Part shown: piece after piece, positions 49,860-58,606 of the stretch
Layout: each line of letters starts with the position of its first letter
How positions within the stretch are numbered: position 1 is the first letter of the stretch
Assembly: GCF_023149035.1 (NCBI RefSeq)
Contig: NZ_JAHXMY010000001.1
Span: 868,001-932,000 of the forward strand
Source: Microbacterium sp. EYE_78
GTDB lineage: Bacteria; Actinomycetota; Actinomycetes; Actinomycetales; Microbacteriaceae
DNA: 64,000 bases
Direction: 5' to 3'
Position numbers and translations under genes: made by a program
The notes under the pieces: generated by a model
What the model was told of the DNA's origin: nothing
Database searches by the model: none
What the model saw: the letters and a program-made list of their open reading frames with translations, nothing else

Positions 49860-50858
49860 TCAGGCGGATGCCGCCCACGCCCGCACCTGCGCGATGAGGT
49901 CCGCCTTGCGCGCGGCATCCGCGAACGACGCCTCGATCGAGTTCGCGGCGAGCTGCGCCAGCTCGGCCGTGTCGAAGCCGAGTGAGGCGACGGCGGCGTA
50001 GTTGTCGCCGATGTAGCCGCCGAAGTACGACGGGTCGTCGGAGTTGATCGTCGCGACCACGCCCGCGTCGACGAGCCGCCGCAGCGGATGCGCGGCCAAC
50101 TCGGGCACCGCCTGCAGGCGGACGTTCGACAGCGGGCACACGGTCAGCGGCACACGGTGCTCGGCGAGATGCGCGAGCAGGTCGGGGTCGTCGACCGAGC
50201 GGATGCCGTGGTCCACCCGTTCGACCGCGAGCAGCCGCAGCGCCTCCCACACGTACGACGGGGGCGCCTCCTCGCCGGCATGGGCGACGCGGTGCAGCCC
50301 GAGCTCGGCGGCGCGGCGGAAGACGCCCTCGAAGAGGGACGGCGGGTAGCCGACCTCGGCGGAGTCCAGACCGATGCCGAGCAGCTCGTGCGCGCGGGGC
50401 GCGATCGCCTCGATGAGCGCCTCGGCCGACGCGACGGGGTGGTCGCGGACGATGCAGACGATGAGTCCGCCGGTGATCCCGAAGCGCTCGGCCGCGACCG
50501 CGAAGCCGGCCTGCAGCCCGTCGATCACGACGTCGACCGGCACGCCGTTCGTCGCGTGGACCTGCGGGTCGAAGAACATCTCGACGTGACGCACGCCGTC
50601 GGCGGCGGCCTGCTCGAAGTAGGCGACGGCGAGGTCGGTGAAGTCCCGCTCGGTGCGCAGCACCGCCATGCAGGCGTAGTAGAGGTCGAGGAACGACTGC
50701 AGGTCCTCGAAGTCGTACCGACCCCGCAGGTCGTCGACGTCGGCGAACGGCAGCGTCACGCCGTTCCGCGCAGCGAGGGCGAACGCCAGCTCGGGCTCGA
50801 GCGTGCCCTCGATGTGCAGGTGCAGCTCGGCCTTGGGGAGGGTGCGCAGATCCGTCAC
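49860..50858 (-). CDS. Adenosine/adenine deaminase family protein
   Basis: A 332-residue metal-dependent deaminase. LPKAELHLHIEGTLEPELAF carries the HxH metal ligands, FFDPQVHATNGVPVDVVIDG is characteristic, HAGEEAPPSYVW holds His and the catalytic Glu, HGIRSV a further His, and TINSDDPSYFGG the metal-bound Asp. The FFDPQ and SDDPSYFGG segments match the adenine-deaminase subgroup (Aah1-like) more closely than classical adenosine deaminases; hydrolysis of adenine to hypoxanthine would suit recycling of adenine released with methylthioribose. The GTG start at 50858 has TACGAT eight bases upstream on this strand. It lies beside the methionine-salvage genes, but on its own transcript. Confidence 0.88.
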   Translation of the reverse strand: MTDLRTLPKAELHLHIEGTLEPELAFALAARNGVTLPFADVDDLRGRYDFEDLQSFLDLYYACMAVLRTERDFTDLAVAYFEQAAADGVRHVEMFFDPQVHATNGVPVDVVIDGLQAGFAVAAERFGITGGLIVCIVRDHPVASAEALIEAIAPRAHELLGIGLDSAEVGYPPSLFEGVFRRAAELGLHRVAHAGEEAPPSYVWEALRLLAVERVDHGIRSVDDPDLLAHLAEHRVPLTVCPLSNVRLQAVPELAAHPLRRLVDAGVVATINSDDPSYFGGYIGDNYAAVASLGFDTAELAQLAANSIEASFADAARKADLIAQVRAWAASA

Positions 50859-50892
50859 GGGGAGCCATCGTACGCATCCGACCCCGGGCGGG

Positions 50893-51480
50893 TCAGGCGG
50901 CGGCGAGCTCCGAGCGCCGCGCCGACAGCTGGTCGAACGTCGGGAACGTCTCGGCGATGGGGTTTCCGGTGAAGTGGCCGACCCAGCCGTCGTCGTCGTG
51001 GAAGAAGCGGATGCTGGTGAACTCGGGCGTCGTGCCCATGTCGAACCAGTGCGTGGTGTTCGCCGGCACCGAGACGAGGTCGCCCGCCTCGCAGTAGAGG
51101 GCGTAGACCTTCTCGTTCACGTGCAGGTAGAAGACGCCGGCGCCGCGCGCGAAGAAGCGGTCCTCGTCGTCGTCGTGTTTGTGCTCCGACAGGAAGCGCT
51201 GACGCGAGGCGTCCTTCACCTCGTCGTAGTTCTCCTGCGAGGGGGACAGGCCGACGATGTCGACCAGGGTGTAGCCCTCGCGCTGCTTCACCTCGTCGAC
51301 CTCGGACGTGTACAGGTCGAGGACCTGCTCGAGGGTCGCGTCGGCGGCGAAGTCCTTGACCTCCCACCGCGAGAAGCGGGCGCCGAGCGTCGCGAGCTCG
51401 GCGCGGATCTCTTCCGCGTCGACGGTCTCGATCACGGGCGTGGACGGATCGGTGTCGTTCCAGACGGTCAACAGGGTCAC
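50893..51480 (-). CDS. mtnD: Acireductone dioxygenase
   Basis: A 195-residue cupin that oxidises the acireductone made by MtnC to 2-keto-4-methylthiobutyrate and formate (Fe form), the last oxygenation of methionine salvage. Motif EHKHDDDEDRFFARGAGVFYL holds the metal ligands (two His and a Glu), and NTTHWFDMG supplies the fourth. TLLTVWNDTDPSTPV and the C-terminal GWVGHFTGNPIAETFP are typical. The GTG start at 51480 is preceded by GAGGAG. It is divergent to the solute-binding-protein gene, with the palindrome TTGCGCAA between, and is separated from mtnABC by the importer genes. Confidence 0.95.
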   Translation of the reverse strand: MTLLTVWNDTDPSTPVIETVDAEEIRAELATLGARFSRWEVKDFAADATLEQVLDLYTSEVDEVKQREGYTLVDIVGLSPSQENYDEVKDASRQRFLSEHKHDDDEDRFFARGAGVFYLHVNEKVYALYCEAGDLVSVPANTTHWFDMGTTPEFTSIRFFHDDDGWVGHFTGNPIAETFPTFDQLSARRSELAAA

Positions 51481-51564
51481 GTGGGCTCCTCGGGATGCGG
51501 TCGCGTGTGCCGATTCTCGCGCGTCGGTGCTCGCGGGGCCACTCGCGCGAGCCCGTCCGTAACA

Positions 51565-51585
51565 TTGCGCAACCCCCATTGGGGG
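51565..51585. promoter_or_regulatory. Candidate operator in the mtnD / importer divergent promoter
   Basis: TTGCGCAA (51565-51572) is a perfect eight-base palindrome, followed directly by CCCCC-ATT-GGGGG (51573-51585). A similar TGGCGCAA lies in the mtnA promoter at 59759-59766. A shared regulator, for example of the LacI family, would co-ordinate the salvage genes; none is encoded in the window. Confidence 0.4.
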
Positions 51586-51686
51586 CGCCGGCCCGCACGC
51601 TGTCACACTGCAATCCGCGCGGTGCCCCCCGGCATCCGCCCCAGCCTGTGCACCACCCGACCCGCACACCCAGAAGGGGACCGCCC

Positions 51687-52772
51687 GTGTCCAACCGCTC
51701 CCGCCTCCTCGCGCTCGCCGCCGCGACCGGCGCCGCCGCCCTCGTCCTCGTCGGCTGCGCCCAGCAGCCCTCGGCGCAGCCGGTCGCCTCGCAGGCGACG
51801 CCCACCGCCGACCGCCCCGCGCCCTTCGACGGCGACCCGATCGACGTCGCCCTCGTGCAGCAGTCGGGAGCCGGCGACTACTTCACGGCGTGGACCGCCG
51901 GAGCGAAGGCGCAGGCCGAGGCCGCGAACATCGACCTCACCGTCTTCGACGCGCGCAACGACAACGCCAAGCACGCGTCCGACCTCGAGCAGGCGATTGC
52001 CGCGAAGCCCGACGCGATCATCGTCGACCACGGGCAGACCGACACGATCGAGCCCCGCATCCGCGAGGCGGTGGATGCCGGCATCCCCGTCATCGTCTAC
52101 GACCTGGCGCTCGAGAGCACCGACGGCGTCCTCGTGACGTCGCAGTCCGACGCCTCGATGGCCGAGGGCGTCCTCGACCAGCTCGTCGAGGACAACGGCG
52201 ACGGCGCGAAGGTCGGTCTCGTCAGCGCCGAGGGCTTCGCGCCGCTCGATCGCCGCAAGGTCGTGTGGGACCAGTACCTCGGCGACCACGACCTCGACCA
52301 GCTCTTCTTCACCGGTGAGGTCACCGAGTCGACCGCGACCGACAACATTCCGCTCGTCGACGCCGCCCTCAAGTCGAACCCCGACACCCAGGCGATCTTC
52401 GCCCCGTACGACGAGATCGCGAAGGGCGTCGTGCAGGCGGTGCGCCAGAACAATCTGCAGGACCAGGTCAAGGTCTACGGCATCGACATCTCCAACGCCG
52501 ACATCGAGGTCATGACCGCCGAGGGCAGCCCGTGGGTCGCCACGAGCGCGACCGACCCTGCCGCCATCGGCGCCGCCGTCGTCCGCACCCTGGCGCTGTC
52601 CCTCGCGGACGAGCTCGACGAGACCGAGGTGCAGTTCCCGGCCGTCACCGTGACCCGCGACTTCCTGCTCGAGAACGAGATCACCAACGTCGCGCAGCTG
52701 CGCGAGGCGGAGCCCACGCTGCTGCTCGACGACGTCGTGACCGCCGACTGGCTGCCCGCCGTCTCGGGATGA
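51687..52772 (+). CDS. Ribose-type ABC solute-binding lipoprotein, possible methylthioribose receptor
   Basis: A 361-residue periplasmic-binding-protein-type lipoprotein of the RbsB (PBP1) family. The signal peptide ends LVLVGC (lipobox, Cys24). The mature part has the PBP1 pattern IDVALVQQSGAGDYFTAW, AIAAKPDAIIVDHG, DLALESTDGVLVTSQSD and a C-terminal DWLP. It starts a four-gene operon with an ATPase, a permease and MtnK, so the ligand is probably 5-methylthioribose or a related 5-substituted ribose. This is inferred from context, as no binding residues can be matched. The GTG at 51687 follows GAAGGGGACC, and the next gene overlaps by four bases. Confidence 0.82.
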   Translation: MSNRSRLLALAAATGAAALVLVGCAQQPSAQPVASQATPTADRPAPFDGDPIDVALVQQSGAGDYFTAWTAGAKAQAEAANIDLTVFDARNDNAKHASDLEQAIAAKPDAIIVDHGQTDTIEPRIREAVDAGIPVIVYDLALESTDGVLVTSQSDASMAEGVLDQLVEDNGDGAKVGLVSAEGFAPLDRRKVVWDQYLGDHDLDQLFFTGEVTESTATDNIPLVDAALKSNPDTQAIFAPYDEIAKGVVQAVRQNNLQDQVKVYGIDISNADIEVMTAEGSPWVATSATDPAAIGAAVVRTLALSLADELDETEVQFPAVTVTRDFLLENEITNVAQLREAEPTLLLDDVVTADWLPAVSG

Positions 52773-54328
52773 CCTCGGACGCACGCTCCACCGCTCAGGC
52801 GGACGACCTCGCCGTCGTCCGCCTGAGCGGCGTCGGCGTGCGCTACGGCGACACCCAGGTGCTGCAGGGTGTCGACCTGGCCCTGCACCCCGGCACCATC
52901 ACGGCGCTGCTCGGCACCAACGGCGCCGGCAAGTCGACGCTGATCGGCGCCGTGTCGGGGGCCAATGCGTCGTACACCGGCGAGATCGTCGTCGGGGGCG
53001 AGACGGTGCGGCTGTCGTCTCCGACGAAGGCGCGTCGCGCCGGCATCGAGACGGTGCATCAGCGCATCGCCGACGGCATCGTCCCCGACCTCTCGGTCGC
53101 CGACAACCTCGCGCTCACGGACCTCACCTCGGGTGGGCACCGCCTCGTCCGGCGTCGGGCCACCGAGCGTGCCGCGCGCGAGGCGCTGGCGCGGCTCGGC
53201 CTCGACTGGTCCGACGATGTGCTGCGGGCGGATGCCGGGCGCCTGGGCGCCTCGGATGCGCAGCTGCTGATCCTCGCCCGCGCCCTCCGCTCCACCCCGC
53301 GTCTGCTCATCCTCGACGAGCCGACCTCGGCCCTCACCGCGGCCGAGGCGGACCGCCTCTTCGACGTCCTCCGCGCACTCCGCGCGGAGGGGCTCGCGAT
53401 CCTGTTCGTCAGTCACCGCTTCGGCGAGATCGAGCGGCTCGCCGAGCGCATCCTGGTCCTCCGCGACGGCCGCCTCGAGCTCGACGCCGTCCGGCCGTTC
53501 GACTGGCAGGTCGCGCTCGAGGCGATGCTCGGCGTGCCCACCGAACTGCAGCAGCACATCACCGACCCGCTCCCCGCCGGCGACGCGGTGCTCACGGTCA
53601 GCGGCGCCACCCTGCTGCCCGGCGCCGCACCGCTCGAGCTCACCGTGCACGGCGGGCAGGTCACCGGCGTCCTCGGGCTGCTCGGCGCGGGCAAGACCGA
53701 GCTCGCCGAGCTCGTCGCAGGCGTCCGCACGGATCCGGCGGCATCCCTCACACTCCGGGGGGCGGACTTCCGCCCGCAGAACCCGGTCGTCGCGATCGAC
53801 GCCGGCGTCGCCCTCGTGCCGGAGGAGCGGCAGCGCCAGGGCATCCAGCCCGGCTGGTCCATCGCCCGCACGGTCGGCCTGCCCGTCCTCCGCGAGATCT
53901 CGCGGCTCGGCGTCGTCAGCCCCGCCCGTGAGCGCGCGGTCGCCGACGAGGTGATCGACGCCTTCGATGTCGTCGCGCCGTCGAACGCCGCGACCCTCGA
54001 CGAGCTCTCCGGCGGCAACCAGCAGAAGGTCATCGTCGGGCGCTGGCTGCGGACGAGCCCGACGCTGGCCGTCCTCGACGAGCCGTTCCGCGGCGTCGAC
54101 ATCGGTGCGCGGCGTCGCATCGGCGCTGCGGCCCGCGATCGTGCCGCCGAGGGTGGGGCGGTCCTCGTCCTCTCGAGCGACGTCGACGAGATCCTCGACG
54201 TCGCCGACCGCATAGTCGTCCTCGTGGGCGGCCGCATCGTGCTCGACACCCCTGCCGGGACCCTTGATCGCGCGCGCATCGTGAACGCCCTCCTCGGCGA
54301 CGCCGAGCACCCGAAGGAGACCGCATGA
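52769..54328 (+). CDS. Ribose-type ABC transporter ATPase with two nucleotide-binding domains
   Basis: A 519-residue RbsA-like ATPase with two tandem domains. Domain 1 has LLGTNGAGKSTLIG (Walker A), RLGASDAQLLILARAL (a degenerate signature normal for this family) and LLILDEPTSAL. Domain 2 has the shortened Walker A LLGAGKTELAELV, LSGGNQQKVIVGRWL (signature) and LAVLDEPFRGVD. It powers import through the RbsC-like permease that follows. It overlaps the preceding gene by four bases and the permease gene by four bases. Confidence 0.93.
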   Translation: MTSDARSTAQADDLAVVRLSGVGVRYGDTQVLQGVDLALHPGTITALLGTNGAGKSTLIGAVSGANASYTGEIVVGGETVRLSSPTKARRAGIETVHQRIADGIVPDLSVADNLALTDLTSGGHRLVRRRATERAAREALARLGLDWSDDVLRADAGRLGASDAQLLILARALRSTPRLLILDEPTSALTAAEADRLFDVLRALRAEGLAILFVSHRFGEIERLAERILVLRDGRLELDAVRPFDWQVALEAMLGVPTELQQHITDPLPAGDAVLTVSGATLLPGAAPLELTVHGGQVTGVLGLLGAGKTELAELVAGVRTDPAASLTLRGADFRPQNPVVAIDAGVALVPEERQRQGIQPGWSIARTVGLPVLREISRLGVVSPARERAVADEVIDAFDVVAPSNAATLDELSGGNQQKVIVGRWLRTSPTLAVLDEPFRGVDIGARRRIGAAARDRAAEGGAVLVLSSDVDEILDVADRIVVLVGGRIVLDTPAGTLDRARIVNALLGDAEHPKETA

Positions 54329-55392
54329 CCGCGCTCGCCGCCGCACCGGCGTCAGCCGTCGCGTCCACCCCGTCGCGCGTCGGCGCCGTCGTCGCCGGCG
54401 TGATCGCGAAGTGGGGCTTCGTCGCCGTCACCGTGCTGCTGTTCCTGTTCTTCCTCGTCACCGAGCCCGCCTTCGGGACCCCGGAGAACATCTTCGGGAT
54501 GCTGAAGTTCATCGCCCCGGTCGGCATCGCCGGCCTCGGGGTCACCCTCGCGATGACCGTCGGCGGGCTCGACCTGTCCGTCGGGGCGAATGCGGGCTTC
54601 GCCGTGTCGATCGCCGCGTGGACCCTCGTGATCGCCGGTCAGGTCGGCGGGGTCGCCGTCGGCGTCGTCCTGCTCTCGGGCGCACTCATCGGAGCGCTGA
54701 ACGCAGCCCTCATCGTGTTCGCCCGCATCCCCGACCTGCTCGCGACGCTCGCGACGATGTTCGCGGTCGTCGGGCTGAAGCTGATCATCGTCGACGGCAA
54801 GTCGATCTCGTCGCAGATGACCCTCGCCGACGGGTCGACCGCGCCGGGGCGGTTCACCGAGGACTTCCTCTGGTTCGACCGCGGCACGGTCGGCCCGGTG
54901 TCGGTGCCCGTCATCCTGTTCCTCGGGCTGACCCTCCTGCTGTGGTTCGTGCTCGACCGCACCCGGTGGGGGAGGGCGCTCTCGGCGGTCGGCTCGAACG
55001 CCGAGGCCGCGCGCCTGGCCGGCGTGCGGGTGCGGGTCTACCGTGCCGCCGCGTACATCGGGTGCGGCGTCCTCGCCTCGATCGCGGGGCTCATCCTCGC
55101 CGCACGCATCGGGCAGGGCGACGTCTCGGCCGGCAACTCGCTGCTGCTCGACGCCGTCGCCGTCGCCCTCGTGGGCGTCTCGGTGCTCGGCATCGGCCGG
55201 CCGAACGCCTGGGGGACGGCGCTCGGGGCGGTCCTCATCGCCGTGATGGTGACGGGGTTCTCGATGATGAACCTGCCGTACTACATCCAGGACTTCGGCA
55301 AGGGCGTCATCCTCCTCATCGCGCTGCTGTTCAGCTTCACCTTCCGCCGCCGCAAGACCACGATCATCGCCGGGAGCACGACCGCATCATGA
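54325..55392 (+). CDS. Ribose-type ABC transporter permease
   Basis: A 355-residue RbsC-like permease with about ten hydrophobic segments. VTLAMTVGGLDLSVGANAGF, RTRWGRALSAVGSNAEAARLAGVRV and the C-terminal DFGKGVILLIALLFSF are the family signatures; VGSNAEAARLAGV is the segment that contacts the ATPase. Together with the neighbouring ATPase and binding protein it forms one importer of the sugar family that carries ribose, autoinducer-2 and related sugars. Its stop overlaps the mtnK start by four bases, which ties transport to phosphorylation of the incoming sugar. Confidence 0.92.
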   Translation: MTALAAAPASAVASTPSRVGAVVAGVIAKWGFVAVTVLLFLFFLVTEPAFGTPENIFGMLKFIAPVGIAGLGVTLAMTVGGLDLSVGANAGFAVSIAAWTLVIAGQVGGVAVGVVLLSGALIGALNAALIVFARIPDLLATLATMFAVVGLKLIIVDGKSISSQMTLADGSTAPGRFTEDFLWFDRGTVGPVSVPVILFLGLTLLLWFVLDRTRWGRALSAVGSNAEAARLAGVRVRVYRAAAYIGCGVLASIAGLILAARIGQGDVSAGNSLLLDAVAVALVGVSVLGIGRPNAWGTALGAVLIAVMVTGFSMMNLPYYIQDFGKGVILLIALLFSFTFRRRKTTIIAGSTTAS

Positions 55393-56606
55393 CCGACATC
55401 GCCGCCCCCGCCGCCGTCGACGAGCTGCTCCGCGTCGACACCGTCCCCGCCTACCTGCGGGCCCGGCCGAACCTCGCGGGCCCCGTCGACCCCCACGCCA
55501 TCGAATCGGTGGTCGAGGTGGGCGACGGCAACCTCAACCTGGTCTTCATCGTGCGGGATGCCGCGGGCCGCGGCGTCGTCGTCAAGCAGTCGCTCCCGCA
55601 TGTCAGGGTCGACCCGACGTGGCCGCTCACCCGCTCGCGGACCAAGCGCGAAGCGGTGGTGCTCGCCGCGCACGAGCAGGTGGACCCCGCGCACGTCCCC
55701 GCGCTGTACGGGTTCGACGAGGCATCCCTCGCCCTGTCGATCGAGGACCTCAGCGATCACGCGGTGTGGCGAGGCGAGCTGAACGCGGGACGCATCCACC
55801 CGTACGCTGCGGCCCAGCTCGGCACCTACGTCGGCGCCGTCGCCTTCGCCTCGAGCGTGTTCGGCACCCCCGGGCCCGAGCGGCGTCGCGCGATCGCCGA
55901 GGCGACGAACCCCGAGCTGAGCGAGATCACCGAGGATCTCGTCTTCACCGAGCCCTACGTCGATCACGAGCACAACGGCTGGCTGCCCGCCAACGACGAC
56001 GACGTGCGCGAGCTGCGTGCCGATCTGCCGTTCGTCCGCGAGATCGGCCTCGCGAAGCAGCGGTTCCAGGAGAGCGCGCAGAGCCTGCTGCACGGCGACC
56101 TGCACACCGGGTCGGTGTTCGTGCGCGCCGAGGGCGAGTCGGTGAAGGCGTTCGATTCGGAGTTCGGCACGTTCGGTCCGACCGGTTTCGACCTGGGCGC
56201 GGTGTGGGCGAACCTGCTCATCGCGGCCTCGCGGGCACGCGTGCTCGGTCGGGACGGCGACGCCGAGCAGCTGCTGCGATTGCCGGTCGAGCTGCTCGCG
56301 GCCTTCGAGCTCGAGTTCACCCGTCGCTGGCCCGGCCGCGTCGACCCCCGTGTCTTCGGCGATGACGTCCTCGCCGCGACGGTGCAGCAGATCCGTTCGG
56401 ATGCGGCGATCTACGCGGCGGCGAAGGCGGTGCGCCGCATCGTCGGGTTCTCGAAGGTCGCCGACATCCAGACGCTGCCCGAGCCGGAGCGCGCCGTCGC
56501 CGCCCGTCTCGTGCTGCGCGGGGCGCGGGAGCTCGGGACGGGGCGGCTGCGCGACGCGGATCCGCGTCGCCTCGCGGATGCGACCGTCGCCGTCGTCCTC
56601 GGCTGA
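55389..56606 (+). CDS. mtnK: S-methyl-5-thioribose kinase
   Basis: A 405-residue kinase of the MtnK family (choline-kinase-like fold) that phosphorylates 5-methylthioribose at carbon 1 with ATP. It shows VVEVGDGNLNLVFIV (the Gly-rich ATP loop), VVVKQSLPHVRV with the conserved Lys, QSLLHGDLHTGSVFV carrying the catalytic Asp, and FDSEFGTFGPTGFDLGAVWA with the metal-binding acidic residues. This kinase produces the substrate for MtnA. It is the last gene of the importer operon, overlapping the permease by four bases, whereas mtnA, mtnC and mtnB lie on a convergent operon. Confidence 0.93.
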   Translation: MTDIAAPAAVDELLRVDTVPAYLRARPNLAGPVDPHAIESVVEVGDGNLNLVFIVRDAAGRGVVVKQSLPHVRVDPTWPLTRSRTKREAVVLAAHEQVDPAHVPALYGFDEASLALSIEDLSDHAVWRGELNAGRIHPYAAAQLGTYVGAVAFASSVFGTPGPERRRAIAEATNPELSEITEDLVFTEPYVDHEHNGWLPANDDDVRELRADLPFVREIGLAKQRFQESAQSLLHGDLHTGSVFVRAEGESVKAFDSEFGTFGPTGFDLGAVWANLLIAASRARVLGRDGDAEQLLRLPVELLAAFELEFTRRWPGRVDPRVFGDDVLAATVQQIRSDAAIYAAAKAVRRIVGFSKVADIQTLPEPERAVAARLVLRGARELGTGRLRDADPRRLADATVAVVLG

Positions 56607-56747
56607 TCCGGCGCCGATCCGAGCCGCGGATAGCGGAAAGCGCCTGCCGCCGACAAGGTGTTCCGTCCGCGGGTCGTCCCCGGCACGATGGTGCCGGCGC
56701 AACCGCTCCGCGCCGCTTCGCGATCCGCTCGTCACCTGGAGGAACCG

Positions 56748-57242
56748 ATGACCTACGCACCGCCCCCGCAACCGCCCTCGCGCCCCGGCCCCTCGATGGG
56801 CCACGCCGGCGAGGCGCCCATCTCGTGGCCGCTCTACGGCGCATCCTTCGCCCAGGCGTTCGGCCGGTACTGGAAGAAGTACGCGACGTTCACCGGTCGC
56901 GCGAGCCTCAGCGAGTTCTGGTGGTGGCGCCTGGCCAACCTCCTGATCATCCTGGCGATCTTCGCCATCATGATCGGCGGCGCGCTCGTGGGCGTCACGG
57001 TCGACCCGGTGACCGGCCGCACCGAGCCAGGTCCGCTCATCCTGGTCGGCGTGTTCCTCTTCATCGGGTTCGCCCTCGCGACGATCGTCCCGGAGCTCGC
57101 GATCACGTGGCGTCGCCTGCACGACGCGAACCTGCCGGGGCCGCTGTTCTTCCTCAGCTTCGTCCCCGGGGTCGGCAACGTCATCCTCGCGGTGCTGTGC
57201 CTGCTGCCCACCAACCCTGCGGGACAGCGATTCGACCACTGA
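56748..57242 (+). CDS. DUF805 membrane protein
   Basis: A 164-residue protein with a Pro-rich N-terminus (PPPQPPSRPGP) and three or four transmembrane helices. WKKYATFTGRASLSEFWWWRLANLL is the DUF805 signature (GRASRSEFWWF-like), and WRRLHDANLPG is its second conserved segment. DUF805 proteins have no established function. The ATG at 56748 follows CTGGAGGAACC. It lies about 140 bases after mtnK and is probably a separate transcript; any link to methionine salvage seems incidental. It converges with mtnB, 30 bases away. Confidence 0.9.
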   Translation: MTYAPPPQPPSRPGPSMGHAGEAPISWPLYGASFAQAFGRYWKKYATFTGRASLSEFWWWRLANLLIILAIFAIMIGGALVGVTVDPVTGRTEPGPLILVGVFLFIGFALATIVPELAITWRRLHDANLPGPLFFLSFVPGVGNVILAVLCLLPTNPAGQRFDH

Positions 57243-57272
57243 TGCGCGGGCATCGGCCAGCCGGGGTGCGCG

Positions 57273-57905
57273 TCAGCGCGTGGCGACCTGGAACCGCAGC
57301 AGCCACTCGGTGATCTCGAGGTGCCGGCGGGCGGCCGCGGCATCCTCTCCCCAGGCGTACATGCCGTGGTTCGCCACGATCAGCGCCGGCACCTCGGGCA
57401 CCTCCGCCGTCGCGGGCGCGTAGACCTCGTCGAACCGCGCCGCTTCGACCGTCATGTCCTGGTCGTTCTCGATGACGGGCACCACGACGGTCTCGTCGTG
57501 CGCCCGGTGGCCGATCCCCTTCAGCATCTCCATGTCGCGGATGGCGACGCCGCCCGGCCAGCGGTGCCCCGCCACGACGGCGTCGAAGGCGTGCACGTGG
57601 AAGATCGCGTTCGCGCCCGTGCGGGCGGCGATGTGGGCGTGCAGGCCCGCTTCGGCGGACGGCGGCCGGGCATCGGTCGGATCGATGCCGAGGCCGTCCG
57701 CCCCGATGAGGACGACGTCGCGGTCGGTCAGCTCGGACTTCTCGAGACCCGAGGCGGTCACCGCCAGCACGAGCGGGTCGCGGCCGACGACGACCGACAG
57801 ATTGCCCGACGTGCCCCGCATCCAGCCATAGCCCGAGAACCGGCTCGCCTCTGCGGCGAGGACGGCGCCGGCCGCGCGGATCTGCTCCGAGGCGGGGAGG
57901 CTCAT
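57273..57905 (-). CDS. mtnB: Methylthioribulose-1-phosphate dehydratase
   Basis: A 210-residue zinc enzyme of the class II aldolase/adducin fold that dehydrates 5-methylthioribulose-1-phosphate. WMRGTSGNLSVVVG is the MtnB signature, with HVHAFDAVVAGHRW and the later NHGMYAWG carrying the zinc-binding His residues. EAGLHAHIAARTGANAIFHVH aligns with the family. The ATG at 57905 overlaps the end of mtnC by four bases, so mtnA-mtnC-mtnB is one leftward operon. As the last gene, it converges with DUF805. Confidence 0.93.
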   Translation of the reverse strand: MSLPASEQIRAAGAVLAAEASRFSGYGWMRGTSGNLSVVVGRDPLVLAVTASGLEKSELTDRDVVLIGADGLGIDPTDARPPSAEAGLHAHIAARTGANAIFHVHAFDAVVAGHRWPGGVAIRDMEMLKGIGHRAHDETVVVPVIENDQDMTVEAARFDEVYAPATAEVPEVPALIVANHGMYAWGEDAAAARRHLEITEWLLRFQVATR

Positions 57906-58606
57906 CGGGTCACCTCGATGTCGGCGAACGTCGACACCGACGGCGCGGCGAACGAGGCGCCGTGCCAGGGCTCGCCGTCGCGGTCGAGTGCCACCACATT
58001 CCACCCCGCCGCGAGGGCCGCGCTCACCTCGTCGGGGTGATCGGTGAGGAACAGGATGCGTCCCGCCGGTGCGCCGACGGCGTCAGCGATCGTGCGATAC
58101 GAGTCGGCGTCCTTCTTCGGTCCGGCGCTGACGGTGTCGAACCACTGCTCGACGAGCGGCGTGAGATCGCCCTGCGGCGCATGGCGGTACCAGGGCACCT
58201 GCGACGCGACCGAGCCTGAGGAGTACGACACCAGGCGGATGCCGGCGTCACGCCACGCGTGCAACCTCGGCGGGACGTCGTCGAAGAACTGCGACGTGAT
58301 CTCGCCCGCGGCGAAGCCTTCGGCCCACAGGATGCCCTGCAGGGTCTTCAGCGGCGTCGACTTCACGTCCGAGGCCATGAGCGCGCGCAGGGCGTCGGCG
58401 ACCTCGGCGTCGGTCGCGTCCGCTGCCAGTCCCGTCTCGGCGATCGCGTCGGCGCGAGCCGCGCGCACGGTGTCGTCGTCCCGGCCGAGAACCTCGTCGA
58501 GGCGGGGCCGGGCGTAGTCGTACAGGTCGCCGAGGATGAACCCGGCGGCGCTCGTGGTGCCCTCGATGTCGAGGACGATCACATCGGCGGAGACGGTGAC
58601 GGTCAT
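57902..58606 (-). CDS. mtnC: Acireductone synthase (enolase-phosphatase E1)
   Basis: A 234-residue HAD enzyme that both enolises and dephosphorylates 2,3-diketo-5-methylthiopentyl-1-phosphate, giving acireductone for MtnD. VIVLDIEGTTSAAGFI holds the nucleophile Asp and the general acid, SYSSGSVASQ the conserved Ser, GPKKDADSYRTIADAVG the Lys, and ILFLTDHPDEVSAA the metal-binding Asp pair. It is the middle gene of mtnA-mtnC-mtnB, overlapping both neighbours by four bases. Having the bifunctional enzyme means MtnW and MtnX are not needed. Confidence 0.95.
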   Translation of the reverse strand: MTVTVSADVIVLDIEGTTSAAGFILGDLYDYARPRLDEVLGRDDDTVRAARADAIAETGLAADATDAEVADALRALMASDVKSTPLKTLQGILWAEGFAAGEITSQFFDDVPPRLHAWRDAGIRLVSYSSGSVASQVPWYRHAPQGDLTPLVEQWFDTVSAGPKKDADSYRTIADAVGAPAGRILFLTDHPDEVSAALAAGWNVVALDRDGEPWHGASFAAPSVSTFADIEVTR

